Part shown: positions 1 to 7,696 of the stretch, in pieces
Layout of the letters: every line of letters begins with the position of its first letter
Numbering within the stretch: position 1 is the first letter of the stretch
From: Caldifarciminota bacterium
GTDB taxonomy: Bacteria; Hydrothermota; 32-111; QNBC01
NCBI GenBank assembly: GCA_023132105.1
Contig: JAGLYS010000257.1
Coordinates: 1 to 10,932 of the forward strand
Reading direction: 5' to 3'
DNA length: 10,932 nucleotides
Position numbers and translations under genes: made by a program
The notes under the pieces: model-generated
Databases searched by the model: none
What the model saw: only the letters and a program-made list of their open reading frames with translations
What the model was told of the DNA's origin: nothing

Positions 1-94
1 CCTCTCCCATCAAGGGCGAGGAAGAAAGTTGGGAAAAATTGAGGCCAGGCACCTTTTTTTTCCAAAATTGAGGAGCAGATGTGTTATTTCAAAT
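1..94. other. Short non-coding left edge
   Basis: No gene is visible. AAAATTGAGG occurs at 35-44 and again at 64-73. AGGCCAGGCACCT is followed by a run of eight T (54-61), which resembles a decayed terminator-like palindrome read on the plus strand, but the stem is too imperfect to call. Confidence 0.4.
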
Positions 95-1432
95 TCAAGT
101 GTCACATTTATTAATATCATAGATGTAATCTTTCAAATATTTTATCAAGTAAAAGGGAATAGACAAAACAGGTTTGTTAAATAACTTCTGCTGTTGAGAG
201 ATTTTTATTCCATAGGGAATTGAATATTTTTCAAGGTATATATGCAAACTCTTTAATCTTCCGGTTTTTCCAGCTTTTACTTCAATAGGAAAAACTTTTG
301 AACCTATCCGGATAATATAATCAACTTCCGCACTACTGCTCTTTGCTTCTCTTTCCCAGTAATAAATAGAAGGTTCCTTGTAATATTCTTGATATGCTAT
401 TAATTCTTGACCAACAAACTGTTCCGCAATAGCACCTGAATAAACATCGAGGAGATTATTTTCTATTAAAATATCTTCACTAACTCCACAAATATTTTGC
501 ATAAGACCTATGTCAACGAATAGAACCTTGAAATGTCTTTCATTAGAATAAAAATCTATAGGAGGAATTCCACCCCTTGATTTTTTTACTCTATAAATAA
601 TACCTGCTTTTTCGAGAAGTTCCAGAGCATTCTTCAATTCTCGTGATTGAATTTCTCTATCAACATGAGAATATTTGAATTTTTTACCGACCATTTTTGC
701 TGCTGCATAAAATAATTTCTGAAGGTATTTAATCTTTACTTTATTTGCATATTTACCAAAATCATCTCTGAAAGTCTGAATTATCATTGCCTGATGTATT
801 ATACATTTATTTAAATTTCCATTCGTTACATATTCCTTTACAACAGCAGGCATTCCTCCTATGATAGAATATTTCTTTATTATAGAAATCAATTTGTTAT
901 GAATTGCATCATTAACAGTAGAATCAAATTTTAAATTTTCAATAAATTCTCTTAGTTTATTTTCTTTTACAGCATCAAGAAACTCAAGAAAAGATAAAGG
1001 TTTCATATGTAGATATTGAACTCTACCTACTGGCATTCTAAAATTTTCCTGAGAAAGAGTAAATTCAAGAAGTGAACCGGCACAAATAACATGCAATCCC
1101 GGTTTCTTTTCATAAAAATACCTTAATGATCTAATTGCTTCCGGGCACTCTTGTATTTCATCAAAAAAAAGAAGAGTTTTTCCCTCTATTATATCCTTAT
1201 TTGTGAGAAGAGATATACACTCGATTATGTTTTCCGGTTCAAGTGTCTTGAAACATTCTTTATATTCAGGGTTAAGCTCAAAATTTATAGTAACTAATTC
1301 ATGAAATTCACTGTTGCCAAATTCAGTTATTGTATAGGTTTTACCTACTTGTCTTGCACCTCGAACAAGTAACGGGCATCTGTTTTTATCAAGTTTCCAT
1401 TCGCTTAAAATTATTTCTATATCTCTTTTCAT
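95..1432 (-). CDS. AAA+ family ATPase with C-terminal DUF4143 domain
   Basis: This is a 445-residue cytoplasmic P-loop ATPase of the widespread AAA_14/DUF4143 class, whose physiological role is poorly defined. Walker A is GARQVGKT (residues 25-32), Walker B is LLFFDE (87-92), and a sensor-1-like segment AGSLLEF follows near 118-124. The C-terminal part has the class hallmark, an EVDY stretch (D371) followed by PIEVKAG (E384, K386). That D...ExK spacing resembles a PD-(D/E)XK nuclease fold, although nuclease activity is generally not shown for the class. The length is normal and the frame is intact. The chosen ATG has only a weak upstream AGAAAGA as a ribosome site. A good promoter lies about 50 nt upstream of it. 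The gene stands alone and diverges from the DUF4015-smc-ftsY operon. Such genes are often scattered by horizontal transfer, so its location says little about function. The family assignment is firm and the role is unknown. Confidence 0.9.
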   Translation of the reverse strand: MKRDIEIILSEWKLDKNRCPLLVRGARQVGKTYTITEFGNSEFHELVTINFELNPEYKECFKTLEPENIIECISLLTNKDIIEGKTLLFFDEIQECPEAIRSLRYFYEKKPGLHVICAGSLLEFTLSQENFRMPVGRVQYLHMKPLSFLEFLDAVKENKLREFIENLKFDSTVNDAIHNKLISIIKKYSIIGGMPAVVKEYVTNGNLNKCIIHQAMIIQTFRDDFGKYANKVKIKYLQKLFYAAAKMVGKKFKYSHVDREIQSRELKNALELLEKAGIIYRVKKSRGGIPPIDFYSNERHFKVLFVDIGLMQNICGVSEDILIENNLLDVYSGAIAEQFVGQELIAYQEYYKEPSIYYWEREAKSSSAEVDYIIRIGSKVFPIEVKAGKTGRLKSLHIYLEKYSIPYGIKISQQQKLFNKPVLSIPFYLIKYLKDYIYDINKCDT

Positions 1433-1488
1433 AAATCTTTCTAAGTTAATATATTATTCTACACCACTTTTGAATAAAACACAAGGTT

Positions 1489-1517
1489 ATTATATGCTAT
1501 ATTTGAACAAATTGCAA
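1489..1517 (-). promoter_or_regulatory. Sigma70-type promoter for the DUF4143 ATPase
   Basis: Read on the minus strand, TTGCAA (1512-1517) is followed after exactly 17 nt by TATAAT (1489-1494). The -10 box matches the consensus fully and the -35 box matches 4 of 6 positions. The predicted transcription start is near 1482, giving a leader of about 50 nt before the ATG at 1432. Confidence 0.6.
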
Positions 1518-1560
1518 GGTTAAAAATAAATAATTGGGGTTGGGGGTCAACATTTCGACA

Positions 1561-1745
1561 AGTCGTAATAAAGGGAAGGAGAGAGAGATCCACCACTAAT
1601 TCACGAATTTGTAACGAATTACACGAATAAGAAGAGAATATTTTTTTACTTTAATTCCGCTAATTTAAGCCAATTGCACGAAGGAGAAAGAATATCCTTT
1701 TGATTTTGTTTCACGAATTGAGACTGATTACACGAATAAGGAGAA
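1561..1745. repeat. Degenerate ~54-nt tandem repeat, copy A
   Basis: Three degenerate units begin near 1600, 1654 and 1710. The recurring pattern is TTCACGAATT, then an AATT-CACGAA core, then a purine-rich AGGAGAA-like segment and a T-rich tail. A partial fourth unit (CACGAATTTCACTAAGAG) lies near 1803. The whole block, including its left flank from AGTCG through GAGATCCACCACTAATT, is also present in the same orientation at 7430-7606. I see no credible coding frame in it. Confidence 0.75.
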
Positions 1746-1755
1746 ATAGACGCAA

Positions 1756-1775
1756 GATGTCAGACGACAGACATC
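1756..1775. repeat. Small inverted repeat (GATGTC/GACATC)
   Basis: GATGTC at 1756-1761 and GACATC at 1770-1775 form a 6-bp stem around an 8-nt loop. The sequence is built from CAGAC-like short units and sits between the ~54-nt repeat block and the 20-bp palindrome. No T-tract follows, so it is not a convincing terminator. Confidence 0.4.
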
Positions 1776-1846
1776 AGCAGAGAGGGGATATAGAAAAATA
1801 AACACGAATTTCACTAAGAGAAGAATAACTTTAATTTAACGAATCA

Positions 1847-1870
1847 GGGCACGATGCATCGTGCCCCTAC
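1847..1870. repeat. Perfect 20-bp palindrome with CCTAC tail
   Basis: GGGCACGATG is followed directly by its exact reverse complement CATCGTGCCC (1847-1866), and the element continues as CCTAC. It shares its outer ends, GGGCA and TGCCCCTAC, with the hairpin at 7607-7632, while the cores differ. This is a REP-like dispersed hairpin element. I recall similar elements from uncultured-bacterium genomes but could not check this. Confidence 0.75.
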
Positions 1871-1884
1871 AATTATAAAATTTC

Positions 1885-1946
1885 GATTTACGATTAACGA
1901 TTTACGAACTTGTAACTTGCCACTTGATACTTGATACTTGTACTTG
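1885..1946. repeat. 7-nt-period tandem array, copy A
   Basis: Eight uninterrupted heptamers run from 1885: GATTTAC, GATTAAC, GATTTAC, GAACTTG, TAACTTG, CCACTTG, ATACTTG and ATACTTG. A partial TACTTG unit follows. The array has a GATTTAC-type half and an ACTTG-type half. Its reverse complement recurs at 10791-10839. The open frame upstream of the DUF4015 start runs through the end of this array, which argues against a start there. Confidence 0.8.
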
Positions 1947-1988
1947 GTATATGCCTATACATATCTGCCCCCTGGAGATGGAATACTA

Positions 1989-2017
1989 TTGCAAGCTATT
2001 GCTTATTATGATATATT
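1989..2017 (+). promoter_or_regulatory. Promoter of the DUF4015-smc-ftsY operon
   Basis: TTGCAA (1989-1994), exactly 17 nt, then TATATT (2012-2017). The predicted transcription start (about 2023-2026) falls at or just before the ATG at 2026, and no Shine-Dalgarno lies upstream of that ATG. The mRNA therefore probably begins at the start codon. The spacing and -35 box match the promoters at 1489-1517 and 10713-10741. Confidence 0.5.
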
Positions 2018-2025
2018 TCAAACCT

Positions 2026-3135
2026 ATGAAAAAATACTTGATTATTTCAGTGCTGTTTTTCCCTATGCTTATTCTTGCAAAACCTTTACCGAAACCTTTA
2101 AGGGGGATCTATATTAATCCATATGCCTGTTATAATATTTCATATATCAATAAACTGATGGATAGTATGAAACGATATGATCTTAATACGGTTATTATAG
2201 ATGTGAAAGCAGACAATGGTATTATTCCTTTTACGGTAAATGATAAGCGTTTAAAGAAAGCATCAAAAAATATTTATGATATAGATAAAATCGTAAATCT
2301 TTTCCACAAAAACAAATTTATTATTATTGGCAGGATTGTAACATTCAAGGATAATATTCGAGCAAATGAAAATAAAGGTGAGTATGCCGTTATCAATAAA
2401 TATACAAAAAAACCATGGAGAGATTCGGGAGGTACATATTGGGTAGATCCGTATAATATAGATAATTGGGATTACAATATATGTGTAGCAAACGAGGTGT
2501 TGAGTAGAGGATTTGATTCCGTTCAATTCGATTATGTCCGTTTTCCGTCAGATGGCGATATTGGCAAATGTGCTTATCCTTCTCGCATAGGAAATTACTA
2601 TTACAGTGATATTATCGAGATTTTTGTTTATTATGCAAAATACCATCTTAAGGAATATGATATAGGGGTTGATGTTTTTGGCTATCTTCCCTGGCTAAAA
2701 AGAATAATCAATATCGGGCAGGATATGAGTATGATAACAAACCAAGCCGATATTATATCACCTATGCTTTACCCGTCCCATTTTGGAAACAGATTCTTGC
2801 TTGATAGCACAAGAAACTATTTTAGAAGAACACATGATATCATATATCAAAGTCTCTTAAAGTCCGATGAATATATTAAAAATGACAGTTCGAAGAGAAT
2901 TATACCATTTATCCAGTCTTTTACATATAAAGCATCTAAGATGGGTAAATTCTATGTAGAAAATCAAGTTGCCGCCGCTCTTAAATATGGAGACGGGAGT
3001 TTTTTTGTATGGAATGCAGAAAGTAACTATAAAATGTTGTGGAAAGCACTTTATAAATTAGAGTCAATAAGGAAAAAAGAAAAGGTTTTAAATTTTAAAT
3101 CACTAAAGGAAAATCTATTAGATGAAACTTCTTGA
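2026..3135 (+). CDS. Secreted putative glycoside hydrolase, DUF4015 family
   Basis: This 369-residue protein looks like a TIM-barrel glycoside-hydrolase-like protein of the DUF4015 (GHL) family. An N-terminal signal peptide (KK, then a hydrophobic run to ALA-like ILA, residues 1-18) predicts export. Family landmarks are RGIYIN (26-31), VIIDVKAD with D59, QFDYVRFP with D169, VFGY (217-220) and SPMLYPSHF from S245. The two acidic positions are candidate active-site residues, but activity and substrate are unproven. I place the start at ATG 2026. Upstream in-frame codons come from a 7-nt repeat array, while 2026 begins a clean signal peptide just downstream of a promoter. It is the first gene of the operon, and its last 14 nt overlap the start of smc. 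A role in cell-wall or surface-polysaccharide turnover is only inference from the family and the export signal. Confidence 0.82.
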   Translation: MKKYLIISVLFFPMLILAKPLPKPLRGIYINPYACYNISYINKLMDSMKRYDLNTVIIDVKADNGIIPFTVNDKRLKKASKNIYDIDKIVNLFHKNKFIIIGRIVTFKDNIRANENKGEYAVINKYTKKPWRDSGGTYWVDPYNIDNWDYNICVANEVLSRGFDSVQFDYVRFPSDGDIGKCAYPSRIGNYYYSDIIEIFVYYAKYHLKEYDIGVDVFGYLPWLKRIINIGQDMSMITNQADIISPMLYPSHFGNRFLLDSTRNYFRRTHDIIYQSLLKSDEYIKNDSSKRIIPFIQSFTYKASKMGKFYVENQVAAALKYGDGSFFVWNAESNYKMLWKALYKLESIRKKEKVLNFKSLKENLLDETS

Positions 3136-6100
3136 TATAGAAATAAATGGATTCAAATCATTTGCAAATACGGTAAGAATCCCAATAGACAAGGATTTAA
3201 TAGCTTTTATAGGCCCTAATGGATGCGGGAAGAGTAACATTGCCGATGCAATAAAATGGGTTCTTGGCGAGCAGAATCCGAGAGAAATCAGATGTGAAAG
3301 GCAAAGTGATGTCATATTTAGTGGTTCCGAATTGAAAGCAGCACAAGGACTTGCAGAGGTTACTCTCAGACTCTCAAATGAAGATAAGAAAATCCCGTTG
3401 AATTATAATGAAATCGAGATTACAAGGAGATTGTATAAGAGTGGGGACAGTGAATATCTCTTGAATAGAACACCTGTCAGATTAAAGGATATTTCGAAAC
3501 TTCTCTCCGGAACAGGACTTGGAGAATCTTCATATTCTCTTTTTAAAGCATCCGTAATAGATGAATTATTAAAACCAAACAGTACATTGATTAACGATCT
3601 TTTAAGTGAAGCAAGTGGCATTGCCAAGTATAAACTTGACAAAAAGGAAACTATCAAAAAAATACAATCAACAAAAGATGCACTTAAAAGAGTCGAGGAT
3701 ATTATATTTGAGGTAAGTGAACGATTGAATAATTTGAAAAGGCAGGCAGACAGAACAAAAAAATACAACAACCTCAAAGAGAAAATCGAAATTAAGGAGA
3801 AACTCTATTTAATCAAAAGAGCCAAGGAATTAAGATTAGAAATTGACAATACAATAAATGGAATCGATGAGTTAACAGCGAAAGAAAAGATTGTTTTAAA
3901 AGATATTGAGTCAATTGAAATACAGAAAAAAGAAAGCAATCAACAGATAACAGATATAAATACAAAAAGAGAAAATATATTTGAAGATTTATCAAATCTA
4001 AATAAGAAATTAAATGAAATTACATCCAATAAATCGCATGCAATTGCTACAATTGAAAATCTTGAAGATAATATCAAGTCCATAGATAATATTATTGAAG
4101 AGATTGAGAACTCAGTTCCAAAGCAGAAAGAATATAATAAGAATATAGGGCTGGAAATAGGAAAGATAAAAAAGTCATTAGCCAAAATTGATTTAAGTAT
4201 TAATAATAATGAAGAAACATTAAAGAATATTGCGAAATCGGTTGCTTCTATGGAGAATGCATTGAAGGAAAAAGATAATAATTTCCGGGAACTTCAGGAA
4301 AGCATTATTGAAAAGGAAAAGGAATTGGAAGGCGAGAGAAGGACATATTCATTTAATGAAGAAAGAATTGATGTTTTAAATGATGAACTGGCTTCAAAGA
4401 TAAATGAAAGTGATGAAATAAGCGAGAGAATCCCTGAGTATGAAGATAAACTTGCCGATCAACTAAATCTTGCAGAAAAATTAAAAGGGGAGATATCTAT
4501 ACAAAATAATCAAGTTGTCGAAATTTCCAATGAAATTGAGACAAAGAAAAGAAAATTGCAAGAAGATAAGGAACAGATGATCTCTTTAAGCAAGGAATTC
4601 GACATATTAAATGAGATGGAAAAGAATAACGAAGGCATTGGTAACGGGGCAATTAAATTCAAAAACAGAGGAAAAAAGCTATTGACGGAATCAATAGAGG
4701 TAAAAGGAGGGTATGAAAAAGCTGTTGAAATGGCTCTTTCGAATCTTATAGACGCTATCGTTGTTAAAGATGAAAAGGAGTTAAAGGATCATGTACGGAC
4801 TGCTTTAAATGACAATATGAGTGGCGTTAGCTTTGTAATGAGGAACATCGAAAAGGGGGACATCGAGCAATATATTATTAAAGGAAAGGAATTCATCCCG
4901 ACTTACCTTAAAAATACGATTGTTGTTAAAGACATTAACAATATTAATATAAGCTCAGATATTCCACAAGTTACTGAAAGCGGTAGAATTTTTTATTTTA
5001 GAGGGATACTTAATGTCGGAGACAAGAGGAACATAACACTAATAGGAAGAAAGAAACATATAGAAAAATTGCAAAATGATATAGAAAATAGAAAGAAAAG
5101 TATTGATTCAATCGAAGATATAATAAAACAGTTGAGTAAAAATCAAAATGAAATAATGAAGGAGATAGGGGGGAAAGAGAAAAGAGCAAAAGAATATTCA
5201 GAAGCCATAACAAGAATCGAAGAGGAAATAAGACATCTCCAGAACAGTTTTGAAACAATCAATTTAATAGTCGATGAAATTAGAGAGGACATATCCGAGC
5301 ATAAAGAAAATATCATTGCAATAGGGGAAAGAATCACAATACTTGAAAAAACATTAAGAGTTGAAAAGGACGAATTACCTGATATTCAAGAGAGCAGGGA
5401 GCAACTTAGATTAGAGAGAGAAAAATTTGATAAATTAAATGAAAACAGACAGAATCTCTTAATGGAAAAATTGAAGATAGAACATTCTGTTAATATAAAA
5501 ACAAAGGAACTGGATAATAATAAGAACAAAATTCAAGAGATGTTAAATGAGAAAGAGGAATATTCCAATCGGATACAAAAGCTATTAGAGAAAATAGAAG
5601 AAAAAAAGAGAGAAAAAGAGGAATTGACAATAAATGAGGAAAAGGTAGAGGATGAGATTGATGAATTAAGAAAAAGAGATCTTGATATGCGTGGCAATAT
5701 AGAAAAATTCAATATAATGATTAATGATTTTGATGAAAAACATAAAATACTTGATGAAAATAGAAATAGTATAAAAGAGACATCAAATAATTTTAGGATA
5801 GAGAAAGAAACCGGTAACATGAAATTAGCAAACACAGAAAACAAATTGAGAAATCGATATGGTATTGACCCATTTAGAAGCAACATTGAGACAGAAGAGG
5901 AAATTTGGTCTTCCGATAAGATAGAGAGAATGAGAGAGAAACTGCTGAGAATGGAACCAATAAATCTTCTCGCTCTTAAAGAATATGATGAAACAGAAAA
6001 ACGATTAAATTTTCTTATAGAACAGAAAAACGATCTTCTTAGTTCTGAGGAATCTCTATTGAAAACAATTAAATTATCCGACAAGAAGGCAAAAGAGGAT

Positions 6101-6562
6101 TTTGAAAAAACATTTGTTGTAATAAAGGAAAATTTCAATAATTTTTTTATAGAACTGTTTAACGGAGGAAAATCTGATATAATAATTGAAAATGCAGACG
6201 ATCCCGTAGAATCGATGATTGTTGTATATGCTCAACCACCCGAAAAGAAAATATACAAAATGCAAATGTTATCAACAGGCGAAAAAACATTAACTGCTAT
6301 TGCTTTATTGTTTGCCATATATCAGACAAATCCATCACCATTCTGTTTTATGGATGAGGTTGATGCTCCTCTCGATGATGTTAATATCGAACGTTTTATT
6401 GTGTTGCTTGCAAGAATTAAAGAAAATAGCCAGATAATGATGATAACACATAATAGAAGAACAATGGAAATTTGCGAATATATGTATGGTGTTACAATGG
6501 CAGAGGGAATAAGTAAAATAGTATCCATTAATCTTAAAAAAGAAATGGAAAAATGGGAATAA
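3122..6562 (+). CDS. smc: Chromosome segregation protein SMC (divergent head)
   Basis: This is an SMC ATPase that organises and helps segregate the chromosome, normally as a dimer with the ScpA/ScpB kleisin complex (not present here). Its 1146 residues match the usual length. The order is: N-terminal head with GFKSF and Walker A GPNGCGKS (31-38), WVLGEQ Q-loop, coiled coil to about 500, hinge about 505-640, return coiled coil to about 1000, then the C-terminal head. That head has the ABC signature LSTGEKTL (1050-1057), Walker B CFMDEVDAPLDD around D1078/E1079, and H-loop H1110 in ITHNRRT. Oddities: the signature is LSTGE rather than LSGGE, and the usually conserved IGQG stretch reads FKAS (141-144), with the following ERR/EEAAG region also altered. 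ATG 3122 overlaps the upstream gene by 14 nt and has AAGGA 11 nt upstream. ftsY overlaps its end by 10 nt. Confidence 0.95.
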   Translation: MKLLDIEINGFKSFANTVRIPIDKDLIAFIGPNGCGKSNIADAIKWVLGEQNPREIRCERQSDVIFSGSELKAAQGLAEVTLRLSNEDKKIPLNYNEIEITRRLYKSGDSEYLLNRTPVRLKDISKLLSGTGLGESSYSLFKASVIDELLKPNSTLINDLLSEASGIAKYKLDKKETIKKIQSTKDALKRVEDIIFEVSERLNNLKRQADRTKKYNNLKEKIEIKEKLYLIKRAKELRLEIDNTINGIDELTAKEKIVLKDIESIEIQKKESNQQITDINTKRENIFEDLSNLNKKLNEITSNKSHAIATIENLEDNIKSIDNIIEEIENSVPKQKEYNKNIGLEIGKIKKSLAKIDLSINNNEETLKNIAKSVASMENALKEKDNNFRELQESIIEKEKELEGERRTYSFNEERIDVLNDELASKINESDEISERIPEYEDKLADQLNLAEKLKGEISIQNNQVVEISNEIETKKRKLQEDKEQMISLSKEFDILNEMEKNNEGIGNGAIKFKNRGKKLLTESIEVKGGYEKAVEMALSNLIDAIVVKDEKELKDHVRTALNDNMSGVSFVMRNIEKGDIEQYIIKGKEFIPTYLKNTIVVKDINNINISSDIPQVTESGRIFYFRGILNVGDKRNITLIGRKKHIEKLQNDIENRKKSIDSIEDIIKQLSKNQNEIMKEIGGKEKRAKEYSEAITRIEEEIRHLQNSFETINLIVDEIREDISEHKENIIAIGERITILEKTLRVEKDELPDIQESREQLRLEREKFDKLNENRQNLLMEKLKIEHSVNIKTKELDNNKNKIQEMLNEKEEYSNRIQKLLEKIEEKKREKEELTINEEKVEDEIDELRKRDLDMRGNIEKFNIMINDFDEKHKILDENRNSIKETSNNFRIEKETGNMKLANTENKLRNRYGIDPFRSNIETEEEIWSSDKIERMREKLLRMEPINLLALKEYDETEKRLNFLIEQKNDLLSSEESLLKTIKLSDKKAKEDFEKTFVVIKENFNNFFIELFNGGKSDIIIENADDPVESMIVVYAQPPEKKIYKMQMLSTGEKTLTAIALLFAIYQTNPSPFCFMDEVDAPLDDVNIERFIVLLARIKENSQIMMITHNRRTMEICEYMYGVTMAEGISKIVSINLKKEMEKWE

Positions 6563-7425
6563 TTAGTAACTTAAAGAGAGCTTTAAGCAGAACATCGATT
6601 ATTTTAAGTAAATCGATTGCAAAAGACAAAATTATTATCTCTGAGCTTGAGAAGGTAATGCTTGAAGCTGATTTTGGGTTTGGAATTACAACGGATATAA
6701 TTGATATGGTCAAAAATTCATCCGATAAAGAATCTGCAATCGAAGAAATAAAATCATATCTCATAAGTATTTTACAAAGCGTAGAATTTAAAAGGGAGTT
6801 CCCTAAAGGCAAACCTTATATCAGGATGTTCGTTGGTGTAAATGGGGTGGGGAAAACAACATCTATTGCAAAGATTGCAAAAAGCGATAAAAGAAACGGG
6901 AAGAAGGTAATGCTGGCAGCATGCGATACATTCAGAGCTGCTGCAATTGAGCAGTTGGAGATATGGAGCAATCGCCTTTCCGTCCCGGTTGTAAAGGGGA
7001 GCTATGGCAGTGATCCTGCTTCTATTGCATACAAGGCGGCGGAAGAAGCCATTGAAAATATGTATGATGAACTTTTGATCGATACTGCTGGCAGATTACA
7101 TACAAATAGGAATCTGATGGCTGAGATGGAAAAAATAGCCAGAGTTCTCAAGAAAATAGATTCTGATTTTCCGCAGGAGACACTTATTATTCTTGATGCT
7201 TCTATCGGTCAAAACAATATTCAACAAGCTGAAAAGTTTGCATCTTCAATTCCCTTGTCGGGAATAGTTCTTGCGAAAATTGACGGAACGGCAAAAGGTG
7301 GTAGCATATTCCCTATTGTTAGAGATCTTAAAATTCCGGTACTTTATATGTGTACAGGGGAAGGTCTTGACGATATTGTAATGTTCGATCCCGTGGAGTT
7401 TGTTGAAAGCATTTTTCCTGTATAA
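6553..7425 (+). CDS. ftsY: Signal recognition particle receptor FtsY
   Basis: This is the SRP-receptor GTPase that docks SRP-bound ribosomes at the inner membrane for co-translational insertion. Its 290 residues form the NG core only, with no acidic A domain, as in other short bacterial FtsYs. Motifs: GVNGVGKTT from residue 95 (G1), DTFRAAAIEQL from 125, DTAGR 177-181 (G3), DASIGQNN in place of the usual DATTGQNA, and LAKIDGTAKGG with A241-K-I-D244 as G4. The family usually has TKLD at G4, so Ala replaces Thr. GEGLDDIVMFDPVEFV closes the domain. The ATG lies inside the last codons of smc (10-nt overlap) with no clear Shine-Dalgarno, so translation is probably coupled to smc. The smc-ftsY order matches Bacillus and many other bacteria. 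No intrinsic terminator follows; repeats begin within a few bases of the stop codon. Confidence 0.95.
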   Translation: MGIISNLKRALSRTSIILSKSIAKDKIIISELEKVMLEADFGFGITTDIIDMVKNSSDKESAIEEIKSYLISILQSVEFKREFPKGKPYIRMFVGVNGVGKTTSIAKIAKSDKRNGKKVMLAACDTFRAAAIEQLEIWSNRLSVPVVKGSYGSDPASIAYKAAEEAIENMYDELLIDTAGRLHTNRNLMAEMEKIARVLKKIDSDFPQETLIILDASIGQNNIQQAEKFASSIPLSGIVLAKIDGTAKGGSIFPIVRDLKIPVLYMCTGEGLDDIVMFDPVEFVESIFPV

Positions 7426-7429
7426 CATC

Positions 7430-7606
7430 AGTCGCCAGAAAGGGAGAGATCCACCACTAATTTACGAATTTGTAACGAATTGCACTAAGAGATAGAAAAT
7501 AATATTTAGCTTTATTTCACGAATTTAAGCCAATTTCACGAAGGAGAAGGAGATATTTTTTACATTTATTTCACAAATTGGGAACGAATTGCACGAAGGG
7601 GAAAGA
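7430..7606. repeat. Degenerate ~54-nt tandem repeat, copy B
   Basis: Three units start near 7461, 7515 and 7569, so the period is 54 nt. They match the block at 1561-1745 in the same orientation, including the flank AGTCG...GAGATCCACCACTAATT. The copies have diverged by substitutions and small gaps. It starts immediately after the ftsY stop codon and ends at a hairpin element. No coding sequence is apparent. Confidence 0.75.
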
Positions 7607-7632
7607 GGGCAGACACAGGGGTTTGCCCCTAC
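7607..7632. repeat. GGGCA...TGCCCCTAC hairpin element
   Basis: GGGCAGA (7607-7613) can pair with TTTGCCC (7622-7628), with one G-T wobble, around an 8-nt loop. An alternative, mutually exclusive hairpin pairs AGGGG (7617-7621) with CCCCT (7626-7630) around TTTG. Its ends are the same as those of the palindrome at 1847-1870, but the core differs. No T-tract follows, so it is unlikely to be an intrinsic terminator for ftsY. Confidence 0.65.
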
Positions 7633-7647
7633 TAAGACCTCTGCTAC

Positions 7648-7675
7648 TTGACATAAATATGTATTTCATTATATT
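7648..7675 (+). promoter_or_regulatory. Strong sigma70-type promoter for the nifS-iscU pair
   Basis: A consensus TTGACA (7648-7653), 16 nt, then TATATT (7670-7675). The predicted start is near 7682, just in front of the AAAGGAG ribosome site at 7684-7690. This gives a very short leader and excludes the in-frame TTG at 7676 as a start codon. Confidence 0.7.
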
Positions 7676-7683
7676 TTGAAAGC

Positions 7684-7690
7684 AAAGGAG
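7684..7690 (+). promoter_or_regulatory. Shine-Dalgarno site fixing a TTG start
   Basis: AAAGGAG lies 6 nt before TTG 7697, ideal spacing. Starting there gives DYIYLDNAT right at the N-terminus, where NifS-family proteins begin. The frame also opens at TTG 7676, but that codon lies between the promoter and the ribosome site. Confidence 0.75.
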
Positions 7691-7696
7691 TATAGA

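Noticed and set aside
42..61. Terminator at the left edge
   Set aside because: The T-run is real, but the preceding AGGCCAGGCACCT does not form a stable stem and it reads on the strand opposite the adjacent gene.
1561..1745. CRISPR-like array
   Set aside because: Units differ along their whole length at a ~54-nt period, with no conserved repeat alternating with unique spacers and no cas genes nearby.
1924..2025. N-terminal extension of the DUF4015 protein from a TTG start at 1924
   Set aside because: The extension is encoded partly by the 7-nt repeat array, would precede a clean signal peptide, and lies upstream of the predicted transcription start.
5533..6138. Minus-strand open frame of about 200 codons opposite smc
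   Set aside because: It has a low-complexity Ser/Phe/Leu composition, as expected from the antisense of an AT-rich coiled-coil gene, with no ribosome site or recognisable domain.
7607..7632. Rho-independent terminator for ftsY
   Set aside because: The hairpin is about 180 nt past the stop codon, has no T-tract after it, and belongs to a dispersed repeat family.
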